This document shows positions 58,481-64,000 of a DNA stretch of 64,000 nt, in pieces. The position numbers and the translations under genes are program-made. The DNA comes from Parelaphostrongylus tenuis (Eukaryota; Nematoda; Chromadorea; Rhabditida; Metastrongylidae): positions 124,001 to 188,000 of the forward strand of contig JAHQIW010005335.1 of NCBI GenBank assembly GCA_019055375.1, written 5' to 3'. Within the stretch, counting starts at the first letter, position 1. Every line of letters begins with the position of its first letter. Below the pieces are notes generated by a model that saw only the letters and a list, made by a program, of their open reading frames with translations, ran no database searches and was not told the DNA's origin.

Positions 58481-59714
58481 ACTCTTCCTTTAACGCGTCG
58501 TAAACTCGGCTCAGCTGCTATTTTATGGAAATATTCTTGAGATTTTCCCATGAATTTACACTATCCGTTACTGTGTGAAACGAACAGAAAATTTGAATTT
58601 TTCGCAGGCATTCGTATGAAATTATGTTTAGGATGAAAGTCTTAGTCAGGAATTGAACTGGAAAATCCAATAAAACTAATCATGAGAAAAAACCGTAATA
58701 TCCCGGATAATTTTGGAGTAAGTGAATAAGTATTCATGAATGGTGAGTGATATGAAAATCGACACCAGACGGGAGTTCAGCTCACGTTTTACCCCATACC
58801 GAGGCGCATGCTACCACTACATCATCATCGTGGCTTGCGCTCCGCAGTTTAATCACAAAAGAAAACGTTAAATCAATGCATCGGAAGACTTTTTACAGAG
58901 ATTTTACTGAAAATCGCATAAGAACCATTGATCTGGTGGCAAGCATGTGTCATGGAATTAACTTAGGCACCGGAAATATAATATAATATTAAATCAATGT
59001 TTCGTTATACAAGACTGACACCTATGACAAACAGATATAGTTGAAAATAAATTGAATCAAATTAAAATTCTCCTACAAAGTATTCAATCCACATAAGGGC
59101 ATTTCTTTTTGCAGGTGGTACGACCACCGCCTCACTGAACGATTCATCCAAACCACGGAGCGCTTTTAAGATCTCTAAAATGTATGAAAATATTGGACTA
59201 ATGTCAATAATAAGGTAGTAATAACAACAAAATGGTAGCAATATCTGCACAAAGGCCACCACTGAATTTCACAGATGCTGCCATTTCTCCAAACGCAATT
59301 TACTAGCAAACTATCTTATCAATGACTTGCATTGCAGCTCTTACCAGTAACTCGTGAACGCTAAGGTAGTTGGAATTTTGAAAAACCGTAGCAATAGTAG
59401 AAGTCAGTTTCAAACAAACGTTGAATATTATCTACGCTCTCAAAAAACATTCCTTGTCATGGGTGGCTATTGTGGCAGTGGAACTATTTTTGGTGCAAAA
59501 AAACCACTCTGCCTATCGGACAGCACCCACAAAATCATCGCAGAGATTTACTCGACGCTTAATACTTAATATTTTGTGGAATATGAACACTGATTCGTCC
59601 ACAGCGCAATTGTATTTTGATTGGAGATTTGTACGTAAAGCGATAAGACGACTATACAGGATAATGAAATTATTCTATTCAACCGCTTTGGCGGTGGTGA
59701 GATTAATAGATATG
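58481..59714. other. No gene seen
   Basis: AT-rich. 58795-58825 (GAGGCGCATGCTACCACTAC) is an inverted tRNA-like A-box matching the one near 557. Confidence 0.4.
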
Positions 59715-60015
59715 CCCAGTGATGTAGAGTGATGTGCAAAACTTTCGTGTCAGGCGTAACTCGAACCCACATCTCATTCTATCCGGGAGCGCGTGCTCTA
59801 ACCCGTTGCCTACTGACGCCCGTTTTAAACAGCACTCTTTTTACGCTACAGTGCATCTATCTGTCAGCGGCCAACCGTCATCGGCCTGGCCCGGGCAGTC
59901 GCTATCGACATAGAACCTCACTCACGCTGACGCTCCAGGATTGAGTAATATGCGGGTTCGAGTCTCGTCTGACGCGAAAGCTTTGCACAACACTCCACAT
60001 CACTGGGTATGCATG
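59715..60015. repeat. Two SINE family B copies in opposite orientations
   Basis: A reverse copy at 59715-59860 (CTCGAACCCACATCTC, GCGTGCTCTAACCCGTTG) is followed by a partial forward copy at 59945-60015 (GCGGGTTCGAGTCTCG). Both carry the CACATCACTGGGTATGC-type tail. Confidence 0.6.
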
Positions 60016-61537
60016 ATAATCTTGCTCCATAGTCTCGGAAACCGTGCAAGGGCTTTCTCAGCTTTGCTGTCATTTTACCACCTAGAGACACTACTACTAG
60101 AGCGGCTGATTTCTGCCACTGGTTCTATCCTAGCTGGGCTTTCAGAAAAACGTCAAACTTCTCAGCCTCACAAACTCTGTTGAGGAAATGAACCCAAGCT
60201 CCTATACATCGCAATTCCACACCTACAGGATTCTTGGTTTTGGAAATCAAAAACCTCACTTCTCTATTGCTAAACTGCAAATGTGATCTAAAAATATTTT
60301 GAACCCGAATGCCCTATGGATGAAATATGATGGATTTATGGAAAATGGAATTTATTATTGATTATATAGTGGAAACTGGGCACGAATACGGTTAAACAAA
60401 ACACATGTGGAAGTGCGCTAGTTAAAACCGGAAAAATTTCAGATCCACGCCACTCGAGTTCGAAAACTAACATACTAAGACTGATAACGACACAGCTACG
60501 GAAACAAAACCCGTCCCTCCCAAAAAAATATATATATACTGATAAGGTTTACACTCAGTGTCGCACACGAAAAGTGTATATATACAATGTATCATTTTTT
60601 ACGCAATCATATTTCGATATAATTCGAGCCGAATTCAGCCCTTCATTCACTTGATTCGATTCCTCCGTCGACCCTAAGGTATATCTACTAGGGCATTTCC
60701 ACGTCTAGACCACAGGAAAACACCACCGTCTGTTTATCAAGTGAATGCTCCCAAACATTTCTGGTCCTCATTTGCAAGACTGATCATAACTAAGGTTTCG
60801 TTAGCTTTGGAAGAGACTGGACTACACATCATGCGTGTGTTACAAAACATCTCTGAGCAGTGTTTTTACGAACACTCATGCGTTGTTGAAGCAGAAATTT
60901 CTACTGAAATTTGTGAATACAGCAGAAAGGTTTCGGTTTTTCATCTTGGGGCAATTCATCGGAGACCAGTTAATAAATTAAAGAGAAAAAAAGTTATCAT
61001 TGGGCAATTTCATCTTGATGATAAGCAATGAAAGCGAATTTTATCCATCTAAAATGCTTATTCAAGATCGCCGCATTTTTTAGCGCTGTCATGTGAACGA
61101 GTATCAAAATAAACATCACAGCTTATGCAGCAGAAAAACTTTTTCTCTTTCTCATCGAAGGCTAGAATTTTGCATTGATTCTTCCGTAATTTCATGCAGA
61201 TATGCCATCTACCGACTTGGAACTACACCTAAATTCCAGCTGTGCGTAGTGTTGTGCATCGAAATCAATGCATGTACTATTAGAGCTACGGCCTCCATCA
61301 TGACCGCAGATGTTGCGCATTCTTCGTACACTTCAGCTTTTCTATGTTGTTTTCTTATTCATTCATATGTCGTGCGTATTTCTCCTGCTTCTTATGCTTC
61401 TTTATGCTCTATTCCTTGCTTTTATACATTAAGACATCCTGTGTGTGTCAAGCAAACTTTTCAAAAAAACCGTAACCGGTCTTTGGCAATATTTATGTTG
61501 GAGAAATTTGATACTTATATGTTGAACGGCCATAAAT
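60016..61537. other. No gene recognised
   Basis: Two plus frames (60741-61031 and 61093-61539) are unrecognised. A short AT palindrome (TATATATACT...AGTGTATATATA) lies at 60530-60585. Confidence 0.35.
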
Positions 61538-62398
61538 GAATATTCGATCTCATTCGCTGGACGATTTTTTATAGGAATGTTAGTAACAACTCGAAAGCCT
61601 AAATCTCTAGTTAGAGCCGTACGTAGCCGGTTTATCAAAATACCCTTTTATTACGCCTGTAAAATCCAAAATAAAATTATGTCCCACACGAACACGCGTT
61701 CTTTTTTTGTCTTTACTCGCTTATATTTCGTTGGATGAACTATTTAGAGTGCTAGAATTCTTTCGACAGCACAATTCTCGAAGAATTCAAAGAAGTGTTT
61801 GCTTTTTGGAAAAGCTCTTTCGATAGAGCTGTATGAGAAAGAAAAGATTTGAGCTTTACACCTCACCGCATAGAGCTCTTTATTTAGACTATCGCAGAGA
61901 TTCAATAGCATAGGTTTCATTGATTGCGAGGCTGTTCTTATTTTCTGGGAAGGATCATTTCACTGTAGTGTAGTAGGGAAGATAAGGTTGAGCTTCACAA
62001 ATTCGGCGAGCTTAATTACCGACCAACTCACCGGCGAGGCGGATCTATTGATGCCCTAATGGGTTCGATGTGTGGGCTACAACTGATGGTAACTTGAGAT
62101 TTTTTCTCCACTTCTGAAGAAAATTCATATAAAACGACTGACTCAGATACTACGAGATTTTCTCGACACATTCAAATGCTTCTTGCACTTCCGGCAATTT
62201 ATACGCATGAAAAAAATGAAAGTCCGCGGAGAGTGCTAAACATAACTTCATTTCAAATGCTACAGCGCCATAAAAAGACTTTTTCAAAAACCGGCCACAT
62301 ACGGTTCTAGCCAGAGATCTAAATCTTCGAATGATTGGTAGCACTTCTATGAAGAATTCTTGTTCAGCGAATGAGGTCAAATATTCATTTATCGCTGT
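61538..62398. mobile_element. Long-TIR element, most complete copy
   Basis: About 860 bases. The left arm has TCATTCGCTGGACG, AAAGCCTAAATCTCTAG and ACGTAGCCGG. The right arm is its inverse, with CCGGCCACATACGG, AGATCTAAATCTTCGAATGA and TTCAGCGAATGAGG. ATAAATGAATATT starts both arms. There is no transposase frame in the centre. Confidence 0.7.
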
Positions 62399-63904
62399 CT
62401 AACATGTGATTACCAAAATTTTCTACGTTTCTCATAAACTTCTATTTTACCAGTCTTATAGCATTGTTAATATGTTATGGCTATAATTACAAGGATGCTG
62501 AGCGATATACAACACTTTGAACATCGAACGTGAATTATAACATCGTTTAACATATCGGAGCGCGTGTTGCCACTACATCACCGAAGCCAAAAAAATCCTA
62601 TGTACGCTGTCCTACAATAACGCTTTTAGAACGAGGTAATCTAGAATCCAAGTATACCAAAAATGGTACAATAGCCATTTCCTCTTTTCTCGTCGGGCAC
62701 AGATTTCTTACTAAACTTCTGAGAATCATACAATAATCGAAAACACTCCCATCCTAGCACTGGGCTCGGTTATTACAAGACCTTTTGATTTGCTGGAGAT
62801 TTTGAATTTTGGTACGAATGGAAGATTACGTTATGCCTCTAAGATGTGTAGTGTGTTTTGCGCTGGTGATTGTTTGACTTGTTCACGAACAGAGTTTTTC
62901 GCCGAGGTTTTCATTGTGCTGCAACAACCACGAAGGTAACATTACTCTATTACATTCGGCGTGCATTACTCTACACGGCTGGCGTGTGTGCTTGGCTTTT
63001 ACAGAATTTTGAATGATATTCTCCATCAAAACCTTTTCAGAATTCAAACCAAGTTTCAGAATTACTGGGCTGTATGCTACGAGTAGTTACAAGCGATTGG
63101 TAAAAGCCATTCGTAGATCCAACACGAGTGAACAAAGCGAATCGAGTGTGAGATGTGATTTTATTTCCGCCGTTACAGAGCGATAAGGCTTTTTCAAAAA
63201 CCAAACGAAGTATTGAAGTTGCCGATAGTTGGAAGACCGATGATAAAGTCTATAAGAAAAGCTTTCTCCAGTGAAAAAGCTCGTTCTCGAAATGATTTAA
63301 GGGAAAGAGTGTTAGCAGAAAGGTAACTTCGGTGGTGCACTAGTAGCACGCGCTTACAGTGTGGACGAAATGTGAGTTCAACTTCTGGCACAAGTTTAAA
63401 GCTTTGCAATCACTCAGCGCTTTTAGACATATAGCTTGCTCTGTATGAGAGTATACCTTGTTCATTTTGAATCTTTTCTTACATATAATTAGTACAATAA
63501 AGTTGACGACGTGTGATAATCTCAAAAATGCATTGTAGGCAAGCGCACTGATGAAAATGACTATGGATTACTGTAACAGAAAATCTTAGTAGACTTTTAT
63601 CAGTAATGGTCCTTCTAATTGGTGAGATGTTGACACTTTATTCGCTAGCAGCAATTTCACACCCATATAAACAACTCGTCAAAATTTTTTTTTGATAAAT
63701 TAAGTATAGAACAGGCGAATTTTTGATGAGCGAGAAATGGAGTAAGTGCGCAAAATTTGAGAGATTAATGAGATCATGTAACAAAATGACTAGCGCAAAA
63801 GAAATTCGTTGTTATCGATGCATGCATGTGGTCAGGAAACGGTTAGAAATAACGCCGGGATGTAAACTCGGGCAATAAATCTCCATCTTCCCAGTGATGA
63901 AGAC
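62399..63904. other. No gene seen
   Basis: Repeat-derived AT-rich sequence. A tRNA-like A-box (TGCACTAGTAGCACGCG) occurs at 63333. Confidence 0.4.
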
Positions 63905-64000
63905 TGATGTGCAAAAACTTTTATGTCGCTAGTGCAACGGTTGAGCACGCGCCCCGAATAGGATGAAATAGGGTTCGAATCCCAGCTGACGCAGAAAGTC
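63905..64000 (+). repeat. SINE family B copy, cut by window end
   Basis: TAGTGCAACGGTTGAGCACG fits the A box and GGGTTCGAATCCC fits the B box better than in any other copy here. Confidence 0.62.

Overview
The window looks like nuclear DNA from a clade V parasitic nematode of the strongylid or hookworm type. Several things support this. Two recognisable genes are split into many small exons whose first coding exons sit 4 bases behind a perfect splice acceptor (as expected for spliced-leader trans-splicing). There is a degenerate tract of TTAGGC-type nematode telomere repeat. Most of the rest is a dense mixture of RTE-type LINE pieces, mariner relics, tRNA-derived SINEs and foldback/MITE-like elements. 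I see no bacterial-style operon, CRISPR array, rRNA or convincing functional tRNA gene.

Layout. 1-17.6 kb: no host gene found; repeats only (two CT tracts, a deleted mariner, a foldback mariner, SINEs, four hammerhead-ribozyme elements). 17,615-27,451 (minus): an 18-exon gene for a SNIP1/Pml1-type FHA protein with a greatly enlarged RS-rich N-terminal part; one intron holds an intact RTE reverse-transcriptase ORF, and other introns hold a TIR element, a hammerhead copy and telomere-like repeats. 27.6-38.1 kb: repeats, with no gene recognised (nested foldback mariner, hammerhead elements, a decayed RTE copy, SINEs). 38,181-53,734 (plus): a 12-exon ric-19/ICA1 (ICA69) gene whose introns carry a deleted mariner, SINEs, a decayed RTE copy, a foldback mariner and a hammerhead copy. 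53.7-64 kb: mostly repeats, with part of a PAP2 lipid-phosphatase gene of the PLPP6/7 type (57.3-57.8 kb, minus) and a decayed mariner transposase.

Function. The SNIP1-type gene should act in the nucleus in pre-mRNA processing; the ric-19 gene should act in dense-core-vesicle and Golgi trafficking in neurons. They are divergent, about 10.7 kb apart, and nothing suggests joint regulation.

The most unusual content is a family of short elements that share flanking arms and carry a type I hammerhead ribozyme in the middle. Nine copies are recognisable. Two have complete cores, three different stem I sequences each keep base pairing (covariation), two copies are flanked by 10-14 bp direct repeats like those of retroposition, and several are large imperfect palindromes. 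Coordinates of exons were derived by hand from splice signals, reading phase and family resemblance. One frame break in the SNIP1-type gene and one phase mismatch in ric-19 remain and are reported.
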